Positions 1 through 11,637 of a stretch of DNA of 64,000 nucleotides are shown here, piece after piece (the first letter of the stretch is position 1; each line of letters starts with the position of its first letter). Source of the DNA: Haemophilus parahaemolyticus (GTDB lineage: Bacteria > Pseudomonadota > Gammaproteobacteria > Enterobacterales > Pasteurellaceae); contig NZ_MUXY01000007.1 of NCBI RefSeq assembly GCF_002015035.1, positions 36,982 to 100,981 of the forward strand, read 5' to 3'. Below the pieces are notes generated by a model. It saw nothing but the letters and a program-made list of their open reading frames with translations. It made no database searches and was not told the origin of the DNA. The translations under genes were made by a program, and so were the position numbers.

Positions 1-522
1 TTCATTTATATCAGATGGAATATGTTTCTCTGTATTTTTAGCTGATTCTACCTCGACTGTTTCTGTATTTGATGTAGTATCAGCCGTCAAAGGTTCATGG
101 GCTTCCTCTGACTTTTCAGTATCAACGTTTCGTTCTAAAGCGGAATCTGAAACATCTATATTGGATGCCGACGAGGTTTCTTCAGTTATCATTTCCTGAT
201 CTAAAGATATTTCATCATTATGTTGATTATTGAGCGTAATAACGCGAATTTCTTGCTCTTGACTACCTTTGAATGTGTTTAAATGATTTGCAAGTGTTAA
301 CCAATTCTCTCTCAAAGGAAAATGATCGTTATAATATTCCTCAAAAGCTTTCTCGAATTTTCCTGAAAAAATGGTTTCTTGATTAGCTAGCGGAAAGTCC
401 ATTAATTTTCGGTTTTCATCACTAGAAATAGTTTGTTTAGGTAATGTCCAAAACGCAATACCTCCAATAATAAGTATTACACAAAATAGTGAGCTATTTG
501 CAATCCAGAGAAGTTTTTTCAT
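1..522 (-). CDS. DHHW/AlgJ-like O-acetylation protein, N-terminal part (runs off the window)
   Basis: The reading frame starts at ATG 522 and is open for 174 codons to the window edge. Residues about 5-26 form one hydrophobic anchor. It is followed by a region with the pattern ENRKLMDFP and then YYNDHFPLRENW, which resembles the DHHW/AlgJ family of SGNH-like proteins that act with MBOAT acyltransferases. Residues about 110-174 are low-complexity, rich in Glu, Ser, Thr and Asp, and probably a disordered linker. It lies 10 bp behind the MBOAT gene, so the two are probably cotranscribed and act together in O-acetylating a cell-surface polymer in the periplasm. The substrate is unknown and the catalytic domain lies outside the window. 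Confidence 0.7.
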   Translation of the reverse strand, partial: MKKLLWIANSSLFCVILIIGGIAFWTLPKQTISSDENRKLMDFPLANQETIFSGKFEKAFEEYYNDHFPLRENWLTLANHLNTFKGSQEQEIRVITLNNQHNDEISLDQEMITEETSSASNIDVSDSALERNVDTEKSEEAHEPLTADTTSNTETVEVESAKNTEKHIPSDINE

Positions 523-532
523 ATTGCCTCAG

Positions 533-1930
533 TTAGAATCTAAAATAGATAAATGGATTATAAGTACTGCCAACAAGTAGCACGATGGAACAACCCATAA
601 AAAGAAGTGTTTGGATAAACTCGCTGAATATCGCAAGTGTTGAGTTCCAAGCGGTCAATTTTTCTTGGAAAAATGCACGTACAGGCATACAAAGTAGTAA
701 TGTGATTCCAAACCAGTAAAGATTCGACATTACAAGTGAGCTATCTCGATAATCATATAGCTCTGCGGAAGTGAGGCCGAACATCACTTGAAGATGAGCA
801 TTTAATTGGGTTAAATCGGTAAAATAGAAAATCGCCCAGCCAATTACAATAAAAAAGAGAGCGTAGGTGTGTTGAAAGATAGATGGAAGTTTATCCAAAA
901 TCTTATGAAGAAGAAACTTTTCAATGAGTAGCAATAATCCGAAGTATGCCCCCCAGATAATAAAATTCCAGCTAGCTCCATGCCATAAACCTGTTAGGCT
1001 CCAAACAATCAAAATATTACGAATTTGGTTATGTTTATTACCACCTAAAGGGATATAAACATAATCTTTAAAAAAACTTGATAATGAAATATGCCAGCGA
1101 CGCCAAAAATCTGAAATAGATTTTGCTGTGTAAGGATGTTTGAAGTTTTCATGATAATGGAAACCAAACATTTTTCCTAAACCAATAGCCATGTCTGAAT
1201 AGCCAGAAAAATCGAAATAAATTTGTAAGCTAAATAGAATAATGCTAAGCCATGCTCCCACGATGCTGAGTGAGCTGATTTCACCATTTAATAGTGGGAT
1301 AGCTAATGCTCCAGCGGTATTTGCAATGCAAACTTTTTTGAATAATCCTTTGCTAAAGCGATTAACGCCGTAGTGAAAATCCTCCCAGCGAAAATAGCGC
1401 TCTGTAATTTCTTTCGCGATGTGTCCATAACGAATGATTGGGCCTGCTACAAGATGATGGAAGTTAGCAATATAAACTAAGAATGCAGCATAAGATTGTT
1501 GTGCCTTGACCTTGTTATACCAAACGTCTAGGGTATAAGAAAGAGACATAAACACATAGAAAGAGATTCCTACAGGGAGTGCAAAAGTAGGTGCTGTAAT
1601 ATTAAGCTTAAAAAGTTGGTTGATATTTTCAATAACGAAGCCACTATATTTAAAAAAGCCCAATAGACCAAGATTAACTATAAAGGTAATAATAAGTCCT
1701 AGCTTAGCAATAGGTTGACCTCGATGGTTTTCAATAAATTTACCATTAAAATAGTCAACTGTTGCGGATAGTAGTAGTAAAATTACCCAAATAGGTTCTC
1801 CCCAAGCATAGAATAAAATAGATGAAGAAACGAGAATCCAGTTACGTATATAAAGTGATTTGGTCAGATAATACAAGCCTAATACGATAGGTAGAAAAAG
1901 AAAGATAAAAATAAGACTAGAAAAGACCAA
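533..1930 (-). CDS. MBOAT family O-acyltransferase (AlgI/DltB-like)
   Basis: This 465-residue polytopic membrane protein begins with the family-typical sequence MVFSSLIFIFLFLP. It has the conserved block YSDMAIGLGKMFGFHYHENF and FWRRWHISLSSFFKDYVYIPLGG around residues 240-290, then LTGLWHGASWNF, whose His is the expected catalytic residue. The family moves acyl groups across the inner membrane to a periplasmic partner that acetylates polysaccharide, teichoic acid or peptidoglycan. The start is TTG at 1930, with AGGT about 7 nt upstream; no in-frame ATG gives the conserved N-terminus. The partner is probably the DHHW protein immediately downstream. The polymer acetylated is not known; the O-antigen made at 19-32 kb is one possibility. 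Confidence 0.85.
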   Translation of the reverse strand: MVFSSLIFIFLFLPIVLGLYYLTKSLYIRNWILVSSSILFYAWGEPIWVILLLLSATVDYFNGKFIENHRGQPIAKLGLIITFIVNLGLLGFFKYSGFVIENINQLFKLNITAPTFALPVGISFYVFMSLSYTLDVWYNKVKAQQSYAAFLVYIANFHHLVAGPIIRYGHIAKEITERYFRWEDFHYGVNRFSKGLFKKVCIANTAGALAIPLLNGEISSLSIVGAWLSIILFSLQIYFDFSGYSDMAIGLGKMFGFHYHENFKHPYTAKSISDFWRRWHISLSSFFKDYVYIPLGGNKHNQIRNILIVWSLTGLWHGASWNFIIWGAYFGLLLLIEKFLLHKILDKLPSIFQHTYALFFIVIGWAIFYFTDLTQLNAHLQVMFGLTSAELYDYRDSSLVMSNLYWFGITLLLCMPVRAFFQEKLTAWNSTLAIFSEFIQTLLFMGCSIVLLVGSTYNPFIYFRF

Positions 1931-2071
1931 AATAATACCTTGAATATATGAGATAGAAAAATGTCGCTTATTATAAAGAATTTTAATGGTAATCTTAAGC
2001 TTAAATAGGTTTTTTTAGCAAAAAGTATGATGAAAGTGACTTAGGTTTGTTGTTTTACATCATAAATAAAG

Positions 2072-2100
2072 TTGTATTTTGTATTCTAAGTATGTATAAT
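2072..2100 (+). promoter_or_regulatory. Probable promoter of the spc ribosomal operon
   Basis: TTGTAT (2072-2077) and TATAAT (2095-2100) are separated by 17 bp, a near-consensus sigma-70 promoter 72 bp before rplN. A promoter in front of rplN also exists in E. coli; here it is needed because no S10 operon lies upstream in this window. Confidence 0.7.
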
Positions 2101-2160
2101 TATCGGGCTATCACTTTTTATATGGTAGTGTCGTCCCGAAAGGGTGTTTTTTTTATTTAA

Positions 2161-2544
<384 letters not shown>

Positions 2545-2554
2545 GGGGAATGTA

Positions 2555-2866
2555 ATGGCTGCTAAAATCCGTCAAAATGATGAAGTAATTGTTCTTGCTG
2601 GTAAAGATAAGGGCAAACGTGGTAAGGTAACTCAAGTGTTACCAAATGGTAAAGTTGTTGTTGAAGGTATCAACATCATCACTAAACACGAAAAACCAGT
2701 TCCTGCTTTAGGTAAAGCTGGTGGTTTAGTGAAAAAAGAAGCTGCAATCGATGGTTCAAACGTTGCAATCTTCAACCCGAAAACAAACAAAGCTGACCGT
2801 GTAGGTTTTAGATTCGAAGATGGTAAAAAAGTACGTTTCTTCAAATCTAATAATGAAATTATTTAA
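2555..2866 (+). CDS. rplX: 50S ribosomal protein L24
   Basis: This 103-residue protein has the KOW motif near its N-terminus ([17 protein letters not shown]) and the usual basic C-terminus. L24 is one of the proteins that starts assembly of the 50S subunit by binding the 5' end of 23S rRNA. It follows rplN by 10 bp, in the standard order rplN-rplX-rplE. Nothing unusual is seen. Confidence 0.98.
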   Translation: MAAKIRQNDEVIVLAGKDKGKRGKVTQVLPNGKVVVEGINIITKHEKPVPALGKAGGLVKKEAAIDGSNVAIFNPKTNKADRVGFRFEDGKKVRFFKSNNEII

Positions 2867-2880
2867 TTAAAACTGGAGTA

Positions 2881-2935
2881 ATGCGATGGCGAAACTGCAT
2901 GATTACTACAGAGATACAGTAGTGAATGAATTAAA
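2881..2935 (+). promoter_or_regulatory. Probable S8 translational operator at the rplE start
   Basis: In E. coli, ribosomal protein S8 represses the spc operon by binding mRNA at the rplE start. Here TTACTAC (2903-2909) can pair with GTAGTGA (2919-2925), including one U-G pair. CAT (2898-2900) can pair with ATG (2926-2928) across an unpaired GA, which resembles the bulged S8-binding helix. Identification rests on position and pairing, not on a covariance search. Confidence 0.5.
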
Positions 2936-3425
2936 AGCAAAATTCAACTACTCATCTGTCATGCAAGTCCCACGAATCGAAAAGATTACCCTGAATATGG
3001 GTGTGGGTGAAGCATTGACCGACAAAAAACTTTTAGATAATGCAGTAGCAGATCTAACAGCAATCAGCGGTCAAAAACCTTTAATTACTAAAGCTCGTAA
3101 ATCAGTTGCTGGCTTTAAAATCCGTCAGGGATATCCAATCGGATGTAAAGTAACTCTTCGCGGTGAACGCATGTGGGAGTTCTTTGAAAGATTGATTTCT
3201 ATCGCTGTTCCACGTATCCGTGACTTCCGTGGTTTAAATGCGAAGTCTTTCGATGGTCGTGGTAATTACAGTATGGGTGTTCGTGAACAAATCATTTTCC
3301 CAGAAATCGACTACGATAAAGTAGATCGTGTACGTGGTTTAGATATTACAATCACTACAACTGCGAAAAATGACGAAGAAGGTCAAGCTTTATTAGCGGC
3401 TTTCAATTTCCCATTCCGTAAATAA
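2886..3425 (+). CDS. rplE: 50S ribosomal protein L5
   Basis: This 179-residue protein is L5, which binds 5S rRNA and the central protuberance of the 50S subunit. Conserved segments include [17 protein letters not shown] near the C-terminus. The start is ATG 2886 after GGAG. The first eight codons appear unusually conserved at the DNA level (GCGAAACTGCATGATTAC, recalled as the same in E. coli), which fits an RNA constraint: the S8 repressor site overlaps this start codon region (see the separate entry). Confidence 0.98.
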   Translation: MAKLHDYYRDTVVNELKAKFNYSSVMQVPRIEKITLNMGVGEALTDKKLLDNAVADLTAISGQKPLITKARKSVAGFKIRQGYPIGCKVTLRGERMWEFFERLISIAVPRIRDFRGLNAKSFDGRGNYSMGVREQIIFPEIDYDKVDRVRGLDITITTTAKNDEEGQALLAAFNFPFRK

Positions 3426-3436
3426 GGTAGGTTATC

Positions 3437-3742
3437 GTGGCAAAACAATCAATGATTGCACGTGATGTAAAACGTGCGAAATTAGCTGATAAATTCTACG
3501 CAAAACGTGAAGAATTAAAGAAAATTATCTCATCTGAATCTGCTTCAGATGAAGAGCGCTGGGCAGCAGTGTTGAAGTTACAAACACTTCCACGTGATTC
3601 AAGCCCAATCCGTCAGCGTAATCGTTGCCGCCAAACTGGTCGTCCACACGGTGTACTTCGTAAGTTTGGTTTAAGCCGTATTAAGGTTCGTGAAGCTGCT
3701 ATGCGCGGTGAAATTCCTGGCCTTAAGAAAGCAAGCTGGTAA
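3437..3742 (+). CDS. rpsN: 30S ribosomal protein S14
   Basis: This 101-residue protein is the long, zinc-independent form of S14: it has only one cysteine (in [12 protein letters not shown]) and lacks the CxxC pairs of the short zinc form. S14 sits in the head of the 30S subunit. It starts with GTG at 3437 after the Shine-Dalgarno sequence AAGGTAGG, so the displayed Met is encoded by GTG. It lies 11 bp behind rplE. Confidence 0.97.
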   Translation: MAKQSMIARDVKRAKLADKFYAKREELKKIISSESASDEERWAAVLKLQTLPRDSSPIRQRNRCRQTGRPHGVLRKFGLSRIKVREAAMRGEIPGLKKASW

Positions 3743-3778
3743 TAACCTCTTTTAATTTGGAATCATGGGAGTAAATAC

Positions 3779-4171
3779 ATGAGCATGCAAGATCCAATCG
3801 CAGATATGCTGACCCGTATTCGTAACGGTCAAGCTGCGAATAAAGTTGCAATCAGTATGCCTTCATCTAAGTTAAAAGTCGCTATTGCAAGCGTTTTAGC
3901 TGAAGAAGGTTATGTTGAGAGCTTCAAAGTTGTTGAAGGTTCAAAACCTGAGTTGGAAATCACTTTAAAATATTTCCAAAACAAACCAGTAGTAGAAAGT
4001 ATCCAACGCGTAAGCCGTCCTGGTCTTCGTATTTACAAACGTAAAGACGAATTACCAAAAGTAATGGGTGGTTTAGGTATCGCAGTTGTTTCTACATCGA
4101 AAGGTGTTATGACCGACCGTGCTGCACGTCAAGCAGGTCTCGGCGGTGAAATCATCTGTTACGTAGCATAA
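3779..4171 (+). CDS. rpsH: 30S ribosomal protein S8, operon repressor
   Basis: This 130-residue protein starts [18 protein letters not shown], typical of S8, and ends with the conserved [12 protein letters not shown]8 binds the central domain of 16S rRNA and, in enteric bacteria, represses its own operon by binding the rplE leader; a matching RNA structure is present upstream at 2881-2935. It follows rpsN by 36 bp with a GGGAG ribosome-binding site. Confidence 0.98.
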   Translation: MSMQDPIADMLTRIRNGQAANKVAISMPSSKLKVAIASVLAEEGYVESFKVVEGSKPELEITLKYFQNKPVVESIQRVSRPGLRIYKRKDELPKVMGGLGIAVVSTSKGVMTDRAARQAGLGGEIICYVA

Positions 4172-4187
4172 TAGAGAGGTAGGAAAA

Positions 4188-4721
4188 ATGTCTCGTGTTG
4201 CAAAAGCACCTGTTAATGTTCCTGCCGGTGTTCAAGTTACTTTGAACGGTCAGCTATTAACAGTTAAAGGTAAAAACGGCGAGTTATCTCGCGAAATTCA
4301 TAATGCAGTTGAAGTAAAATACGAAGCTGATACATTAACATTCGCACCACGCGAAGGTCTTGCAGGTGCAGATGCACAGGCAGGTACAGCTCGTGCATTA
4401 GTTAATGCTATGGTTATCGGTGTTACTGAAGGCTTTACGAAGAAATTGCAATTAGTTGGTGTTGGTTATAGAGCACAAATGAAAGGTAACTCAGTTGCTT
4501 TAAGTTTAGGTTTCTCACACCCAATTGAACACGCGTTGCCAGCTGGTGTAACTGGTGAATGTCCATCACAAACTGAGATCGTTCTCAAAAGTGCAGACAA
4601 ACAGTTAATTGGCCAAGTAGCAGCAGATATTCGTGCATATCGCCGTCCAGAGCCTTATAAAGGCAAAGGTGTACGTTACGCTGATGAAGTTGTACGTACT
4701 AAAGAAGCGAAGAAAAAGTAA
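4188..4721 (+). CDS. rplF: 50S ribosomal protein L6
   Basis: This 177-residue protein has the two repeated L6 domains and the conserved C-terminal block [17 protein letters not shown]6 binds 23S rRNA near the sarcin-ricin loop and factor-binding site. It is 16 bp behind rpsH with AGAGAGGTAGG as ribosome-binding site. Length and sequence are ordinary for the family. Confidence 0.98.
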   Translation: MSRVAKAPVNVPAGVQVTLNGQLLTVKGKNGELSREIHNAVEVKYEADTLTFAPREGLAGADAQAGTARALVNAMVIGVTEGFTKKLQLVGVGYRAQMKGNSVALSLGFSHPIEHALPAGVTGECPSQTEIVLKSADKQLIGQVAADIRAYRRPEPYKGKGVRYADEVVRTKEAKKK

Positions 4722-4735
4722 AGTAAGGTAACACT

Positions 4736-5604
<869 letters not shown>

Positions 5605-5610
5605 TTGAAT

Positions 5611-5787
5611 ATGGCAAAAATTAAAGTAACTCAAACTCGTAGCTCTATCGCTCGTTTACCGAAACATAAAGCAACGTTAAAAGGCTTAGGTCTTCGTCAT
5701 ATTCGTCACACCGTAGAACTTGAAGATACTCCAGCAGTACGCGGTATGATCAATCAAGTTTACTATATGGTTAAAGTGGAGGAGTAA
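5611..5787 (+). CDS. rpmD: 50S ribosomal protein L30
   Basis: This small protein (58 residues) is L30, beginning [23 protein letters not shown] 5611 is chosen over an in-frame TTG two codons earlier, because it gives the conserved N-terminus and correct spacing from TTGGGG at the end of rpsE. It lies in the standard place between rpsE and rplO. Confidence 0.96.
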   Translation: MAKIKVTQTRSSIARLPKHKATLKGLGLRHIRHTVELEDTPAVRGMINQVYYMVKVEE

Positions 5788-5791
5788 TAGA

Positions 5792-6226
5792 ATGCATTTA
5801 AATACTCTTTCTCCAGCTGAAGGTGCTAAGCACAGTGCTAAACGTTTAGGTCGTGGTATTGGTTCTGGTTTAGGTAAAACTGGTGGTCGTGGTCACAAAG
5901 GTCAAAAATCTCGTACAGGCGGCGGTGTTCGTCGTGGTTTCGAGGGTGGTCAAATGCCTTTATACCGTCGTTTACCAAAATTTGGTTTTACTTCATTAAA
6001 ATCATTCCGCGTTGCTGAAATTCGTTTAAACGACTTAGCGAAAGTAGATGGCGAAGTTGTAACTTTAGAAGCGTTAAAAGCGGCTAACGTAATCACTAAA
6101 GATATCTTATCTGCAAAAGTAATCTTAGCAGGTAAAATTGAAAAAGCGGTTAAAGTTAAAGGCTTAGGTGTAACTAAAGGTGCTAAAGCTGCTATCGAAG
6201 CTGCTGGTGGTTCTATCGAGGAATAA
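5792..6226 (+). CDS. rplO: 50S ribosomal protein L15
   Basis: This 144-residue protein has the glycine- and arginine-rich N-terminal extension of L15 ([20 protein letters not shown]), which threads into 23S rRNA, and a globular C-terminal domain. The start follows GGAGGAGTAATAGA only 4 bp after rpmD. The next gene, secY, starts 3 bp after its stop, so the pair is probably translationally coupled. Confidence 0.98.
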   Translation: MHLNTLSPAEGAKHSAKRLGRGIGSGLGKTGGRGHKGQKSRTGGGVRRGFEGGQMPLYRRLPKFGFTSLKSFRVAEIRLNDLAKVDGEVVTLEALKAANVITKDILSAKVILAGKIEKAVKVKGLGVTKGAKAAIEAAGGSIEE

Positions 6227-6229
6227 TAA

Positions 6230-7555
6230 ATGGCAAAGCAACCAGGGTACCAAGGTAGTACACAAAAAGGAACTGGCGAGCTTAAATCAAGATTGTTATT
6301 TGTTTTAGGTGCGTTAATCGTATTCCGTATCGGTTCTTTTATACCTGTTCCTGGCATTGATGCTTCTGTTTTATCTGAGTTAGTTCGACAACAACAAGGC
6401 ACCATCATTGATATGTTTAATATGTTCTCTGGTGGTGCATTAAGCAGAGCTTCTATATTTGCATTAGGTATTATGCCTTACATCTCTGCGTCAATTATTA
6501 TCCAATTATTGACAGCAATTCACCCACCTTTAGCTGAATTGAAAAAAGAAGGCGAAGCTGGGCGTCGTAAAATTAGCAAATATACACGCTATGCAACTTT
6601 GTTATTAGCATTTATTCAGTCTATTGGTATCTCAATTGCCCTTCCTAATATGTTGTCAGGATTAGTACCTAATCCGAACATGTTATTCTATATCACAGCC
6701 GTAATTAGTTTAGTAACAGGAACAATGTTCTTAATGTGGCTAGGTGAGCAAATTACAGAGCGTGGTATTGGTAATGGTATTTCTTTAATTATCTTTGCAG
6801 GTATCGTTGCGGGTCTTCCAGCAACAATCGGTCAAACAATTGAAGAAGCAAGACAAGGCGAGATTTCATTTCTTGTCTTACTACTAATAGCAATTATCGC
6901 ATTTGCAGTAACATATTTCGTTGTCTTTGTTGAACGTGGACAAAGAAGAATTGTGGTAAACTATGCAAGTCGCCAACAAGGTAGAATGATGGCACCTGCA
7001 AGATCATCTCATTTACCATTAAAAGTAAATATGGCAGGTGTAATCCCTGCAATCTTTGCCTCTAGTATCATTTTATTCCCTGCAAGTATTACGCAGTGGT
7101 TTGGTCAAAGTAGCGAAGGTTTTGAATGGTTATTTGATTTATCTCAATTACTACAGCCAGGGCAGCCGTTATACATTGTATTATTTACGATGGCTGTAAT
7201 TTTCTTTGCTTTCTTTTATACAGGAATGCAGTATAATCCACGAGATACAGCGGATAATCTTAAGAAATCAGGTGCGTTTGTACCAGGTTATAGACCAGGC
7301 GAACAAACATCGCGTTATATTGATAGAGTAATGACTCGTTTAACCTTAATTGGTGCGTTGTATATTACCTTTGTTTGTTTGGTTCCTTATATCATTACAT
7401 CATTATGGAAAGTTCCATTCCAATTAGGCGGTACTTCATTATTAATCGTAGTGGTAGTTATTATGGATTTCATCGCACAGGTTCAAAGTCATATGATGTC
7501 TTTACAATATGATTCTGTGTTGAAGAAAGCCAATTTGAAAGGCTTAGGGCAATAG
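6230..7555 (+). CDS. secY: Protein translocase subunit SecY
   Basis: This 441-residue protein with ten predicted membrane segments is the channel subunit of the SecYEG translocon in the inner membrane. Visible family features are the plug and second-helix region ([20 protein letters not shown]), the large cytoplasmic loop [19 protein letters not shown] and the motif [19 protein letters not shown]. It closes the ribosomal part of the spc operon, 3 bp behind rplO, with rpmJ 20 bp downstream. Confidence 0.98.
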   Translation: MAKQPGYQGSTQKGTGELKSRLLFVLGALIVFRIGSFIPVPGIDASVLSELVRQQQGTIIDMFNMFSGGALSRASIFALGIMPYISASIIIQLLTAIHPPLAELKKEGEAGRRKISKYTRYATLLLAFIQSIGISIALPNMLSGLVPNPNMLFYITAVISLVTGTMFLMWLGEQITERGIGNGISLIIFAGIVAGLPATIGQTIEEARQGEISFLVLLLIAIIAFAVTYFVVFVERGQRRIVVNYASRQQGRMMAPARSSHLPLKVNMAGVIPAIFASSIILFPASITQWFGQSSEGFEWLFDLSQLLQPGQPLYIVLFTMAVIFFAFFYTGMQYNPRDTADNLKKSGAFVPGYRPGEQTSRYIDRVMTRLTLIGALYITFVCLVPYIITSLWKVPFQLGGTSLLIVVVVIMDFIAQVQSHMMSLQYDSVLKKANLKGLGQ

Positions 7556-7575
7556 CCCTTAAAAAAGGATAAGCA

Positions 7576-7689
7576 ATGAAAGTTCGTGCTTCAGTTAAAA
7601 GAATGTGCCGTAACTGTAAAGTTGTTAAACGTGAAGGTGTTGTTCGCGTAATTTGTAGCGATCCTAAACACAAACAACGTCAAGGTTAA
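7576..7689 (+). CDS. rpmJ: 50S ribosomal protein L36 (zinc-ribbon form)
   Basis: This 37-residue gene encodes [20 protein letters not shown] and ends KHKQRQG. The ligands Cys11, Cys14, Cys27 and His32 are all present, so this is the zinc-binding form. It sits between secY and rpsM as in E. coli. AAAAAGGAT precedes the ATG at 7576. Confidence 0.96.
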   Translation: MKVRASVKRMCRNCKVVKREGVVRVICSDPKHKQRQG

Positions 7690-7744
7690 TCGTATATTTC
7701 TTGCAAAGAACCCGCTGAGTAGGTATACTGCTCAGCTCATTCGT

Positions 7745-7835
7745 CCTGATATGCTGTTTGAGTATCCTGAAACGGGCTTTTCAAGATCAGCATATCAATA
7801 AACTTTAAATAATAGGAGTGCATAGTGGCCCGTAT
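7745..7835 (+). promoter_or_regulatory. Alpha-operon leader: S4-binding translational control RNA
   Basis: The 135-bp gap before rpsM matches the alpha-operon leader of E. coli in sequence and shape. GATATGCTG (7749-7757) pairs perfectly with CAGCATATC (7788-7796). It encloses TTTGAGTATCCTGAAA and CGGGCTTTTCA, and is followed by AATAATAGGAGTGCATAGTG around the rpsM start. In E. coli this RNA folds as a nested pseudoknot bound by S4, which blocks translation of rpsM and the following genes. rpsD (S4) is in this operon, so autoregulation is expected. Confidence 0.9.
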
Positions 7836-8181
7836 TGCAGGCATTAACATTCCTGATCAAAAACACACTGTAATCGCATTAACTGCAATTTACGGTATCG
7901 GTAAAACTCGTGCTAAAGCTATTTGTGCTGCAGCGGGTATTGCTGAAGATGTAAAGATCAGAGAATTGTCTGAAGAGCAGATTGAAAAACTGCGTGAAGA
8001 AGTTGGTAAATTTACTGTCGAAGGTGATTTACGTCGTGAAGTAACTTTAAGCATCAAACGTCTTTTAGACCTAGGTTGCTACCGTGGTTTACGTCATCGT
8101 CGTAGTTTACCAGTACGTGGTCAACGTACTAAGACTAATGCGCGTACTCGTAAGGGTCCACGCAAACCGATCAAAAAATAA
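7825..8181 (+). CDS. rpsM: 30S ribosomal protein S13
   Basis: This 118-residue protein starts with GTG (7825) after AGGAGT, as in E. coli. The sequence [13 protein letters not shown], the helix-hairpin-helix region [16 protein letters not shown] and the basic tail [12 protein letters not shown] are typical of S13, which contacts tRNA and the 50S subunit from the head of the 30S subunit. It is the first gene of the alpha operon and is controlled by the S4-binding leader. Confidence 0.98.
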   Translation: MARIAGINIPDQKHTVIALTAIYGIGKTRAKAICAAAGIAEDVKIRELSEEQIEKLREEVGKFTVEGDLRREVTLSIKRLLDLGCYRGLRHRRSLPVRGQRTKTNARTRKGPRKPIKK

Positions 8182-8190
8182 TCGGAGTAG

Positions 8191-8586
<396 letters not shown>

Positions 8587-8614
8587 TTGACGTTAGAATA
8601 ATTGGAGAAAGAAA

Positions 8615-9241
8615 ATGGCAAGATATTTGGGTCCTAAGCTCAAGCTAAGCCGTCGTGAAGGTACTGATTTATTCTTAAAATCAGGCGTTCGTGCGATTGA
8701 ATCAAAATGTAGAAATAGACTTGATGTAGCACCAGGTCAACACGGTGCTCGTAAGCCACGTTTATCTGACTATGGTAGTCAGTTACGTGAAAAACAAAAA
8801 GTTCGCCGTATCTATGGTATTTTAGAGCGTCAATTCCGTAACTATTACAAAGAAGCTAACCGCTTAAAAGGTAATACGGGTGAGAACTTATTAGTATTAT
8901 TAGAAGGTCGTTTAGACAACGTAGTTTACCGTATGGGTTTTGCAGCTACTCGTGCTGAAGCACGTCAATTAGTAAGCCATAAATCTATCGTGGTAAACGG
9001 TCGTGTAGTAAATATTCCTTCATTCCAAGTTTCTGTTGATGATGTAGTTGCTGTTCGTGAAAAATCTAAAAAACAAGCACGTATTAAAGCATCATTAGAA
9101 TTAGCTACTCAACGTGAAAAACCAACTTGGTTAGAAGTTGATGCAACTAAAATGGAAGGTGTATTTAAACGTACCCCTGAACGCTCTGATTTATCAGCAG
9201 ACATCAATGAACATCTGATCGTTGAGCTTTACTCTAAATAA
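8615..9241 (+). CDS. rpsD: 30S ribosomal protein S4, alpha-operon repressor
   Basis: This 208-residue protein has the S4 N-terminal region ([18 protein letters not shown]) and the S4 RNA-binding domain ([20 protein letters not shown]). S4 starts 30S assembly and, in enteric bacteria, binds the leader before rpsM to repress this operon; that leader is intact here. It is 28 bp behind rpsK and 64 bp before rpoA. Confidence 0.98.
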   Translation: MARYLGPKLKLSRREGTDLFLKSGVRAIESKCRNRLDVAPGQHGARKPRLSDYGSQLREKQKVRRIYGILERQFRNYYKEANRLKGNTGENLLVLLEGRLDNVVYRMGFAATRAEARQLVSHKSIVVNGRVVNIPSFQVSVDDVVAVREKSKKQARIKASLELATQREKPTWLEVDATKMEGVFKRTPERSDLSADINEHLIVELYSK

Positions 9242-9305
9242 TAGTTAATTTACTTAACATATATTATTTAATTATTAGTAAGCTTATAAACAAAGAGAGG
9301 ATAAA

Positions 9306-10295
9306 ATGCAGGGTTCTGTGACAGAATTTTTAAAGCCGCACTTAGTGAATATTGAACAAATTAGTTTAACTCACGCAAAAGTGACCCTAGAGCCGTTAGA
9401 ACGTGGTTTTGGCCATACATTAGGTAACGCACTCCGTCGCATTTTACTTTCGTCAATGCCAGGTTGTGCCGTCACTGAAGTTGAAATTGATGGTGTATTA
9501 CATGAATACAGCAGCAAAGAAGGCGTACAAGAAGATATTCTTGAAGTATTGTTAAACCTTAAAGGTCTAGCGGTAAAAGTGCAAAACAAAGATGACATTG
9601 TTTTGACACTGACTAAATCTGGAATTGGCCCTGTGACTGCAGGCGACATTACACACGATGGTGATGTTGAAATTGTAAATTCTAACCATGTTATCTGTCA
9701 TTTGACAGATAAAAATGCATCTATTAATATGCGTATTCGCGTACAACGTGGTCGTGGTTATGTACCAGCATCAGCTCGTGTACACACTCAAGACGATGAT
9801 CGTCCTATCGGTCGTTTACTTGTAGATGCACGTTTTAGCCCAATTGATCGCATTGCTTACAATGTAGAAGCGGCACGTGTTGAACAACGTACAGACTTGG
9901 ATAAACTCGTTATTGAGATGGAAACAAATGGCACTATCGATCCAGAAGAAGCCATTCGTCGTGCTGCAACGATTTTAGCTGAGCAGTTAGACGCATTTGT
10001 TGATTTACGTGATGTTCGTCAACCAGAAGTGAAAGAAGAAAAACCAGAGTTTGATCCGATTTTACTCCGTCCAGTTGATGATCTTGAATTAACAGTTCGT
10101 TCTGCTAACTGTTTGAAAACAGAGACAATTCACTATATCGGTGATTTAGTACAACGTACAGAAGTTGAGTTATTAAAAACCCCTAATCTTGGTAAGAAAT
10201 CTCTTACAGAGATTAAAGATGTTCTCGCTTCTCGTGGCTTGTCACTGGGTATGCGCCTTGAAAATTGGCCGCCAGCAAGCATTGCTGAAGACTAA
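9306..10295 (+). CDS. rpoA: RNA polymerase alpha subunit
   Basis: This 329-residue protein has the assembly domain (residues about 1-235, with [20 protein letters not shown]) and the C-terminal DNA- and activator-binding domain (about 250-329, with [19 protein letters not shown]), joined by an acidic linker. The alpha dimer nucleates RNA polymerase assembly. The start follows AGAGAGG. Position between rpsD and rplQ is the conserved one. Confidence 0.98.
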   Translation: MQGSVTEFLKPHLVNIEQISLTHAKVTLEPLERGFGHTLGNALRRILLSSMPGCAVTEVEIDGVLHEYSSKEGVQEDILEVLLNLKGLAVKVQNKDDIVLTLTKSGIGPVTAGDITHDGDVEIVNSNHVICHLTDKNASINMRIRVQRGRGYVPASARVHTQDDDRPIGRLLVDARFSPIDRIAYNVEAARVEQRTDLDKLVIEMETNGTIDPEEAIRRAATILAEQLDAFVDLRDVRQPEVKEEKPEFDPILLRPVDDLELTVRSANCLKTETIHYIGDLVQRTEVELLKTPNLGKKSLTEIKDVLASRGLSLGMRLENWPPASIAED

Positions 10296-10328
10296 TTTCG
10301 GGTCAATAGATTTTCTAAGAAGGAATAG

Positions 10329-10715
<387 letters not shown>

Positions 10716-10743
10716 TTTAAACTCATATTGAGTTAGCTTTTAG

Positions 10744-10780
10744 AGGTTGATTTTGGTATTCCATAATCAACCTTTTCTTT
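10744..10780 (+). terminator. Intrinsic terminator of the alpha operon
   Basis: AGGTTGATT (10744-10752) pairs perfectly with AATCAACCT (10765-10773), followed by TTTTCTTT. It lies just after rplQ. Confidence 0.85.
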
Positions 10781-10898
10781 ATCTTTTCTTATTCTTTAGT
10801 TTTTATAAAGAGTTTTTTCAATTTTCGAATCTTTATCTTCCTCGTTATTTTTCCTAAACTGTATGTGTTTTTTCATAATGATTTATTTGGAGTTTCTG

Positions 10899-11486
10899 AT
10901 GAAAAATGTATTAGTTATTAAATCAAGTATTTTGGCAAATAGTTCTCAATCTAGCCGACTTATCGATTATTTAAAATCAAAAATTTCTGCGAATATTGTT
11001 GAGCATGATTTTGGTGTAAATCCACTTCCTTATTATGATTTAGATGCAGCAACAGGTACACGTGGCGAACCTAAAACCGCCGAGCAACAAAAAGCATTTG
11101 AATTATCAAATCAATTAATTGGTGAAGTAAATAAGAGTGATGTACTTGTTTTTGGTGTGCCAATGTATAACTTAGGTATTCCTGCACAATTAAAAACTTA
11201 TATTGATTATTTAAACCGTGCGGGCGTTACTTTCCGTTATACAGCAAATGGTTCTGAAGGTTTAATTACAGGTAAGAAAGCGGTTGTTATTTTAACGTAC
11301 GGAGGAATTTATAAAGATGGTCTAGCTGATTTACCAAAACTTTATATGCAAACGGTACTAAATTTTATCGGTATTACCGATATTGAATTTGTTTACGCGG
11401 AAGGCATTGGTTACGGTTCTGAAGCGATTGAAAAAGCACAACAATCTGCAAAAGCAGAATTAGATCGTATTGCAGAAACTTTCTAA
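10899..11486 (+). CDS. azoR: FMN-dependent NADH:azoreductase
   Basis: This flavodoxin-fold protein (195 residues) has the phosphate-binding start KSSILANSSQSSRL, the motif FGVPMYNLGIPAQLKTYIDY around residues 85-105 and the second FMN loop LTYGGIY. AzoR proteins use NADH to reduce azo dyes and quinones in the cytoplasm, probably as protection against electrophiles. ATG 10899 is chosen over an upstream in-frame start because it follows GGAG and matches the family N-terminus. It is a single gene between two terminators. Confidence 0.9.
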   Translation: MKNVLVIKSSILANSSQSSRLIDYLKSKISANIVEHDFGVNPLPYYDLDAATGTRGEPKTAEQQKAFELSNQLIGEVNKSDVLVFGVPMYNLGIPAQLKTYIDYLNRAGVTFRYTANGSEGLITGKKAVVILTYGGIYKDGLADLPKLYMQTVLNFIGITDIEFVYAEGIGYGSEAIEKAQQSAKAELDRIAETF

Positions 11487-11504
11487 GATAATCTAAGTCC
11501 TCAG

Positions 11505-11551
11505 AATCTGCATCCTAAGCATTATCCAACTTCTTAGGATGCAGATTTTTT
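11505..11551 (+). terminator. Intrinsic terminator of azoR
   Basis: AATCTGCATCCTAAG (11505-11519) and its exact complement (11533-11547) form a 15-bp stem followed by a T run. Confidence 0.92.
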
Positions 11552-11637
11552 ATAATGAGATAGTCTGCTTTATCATTGTAAAACCCTTTTGGCATTTTAT
11601 TTTCTGGCGTGTAGAATAATCAAACAAGGAGAAATAG

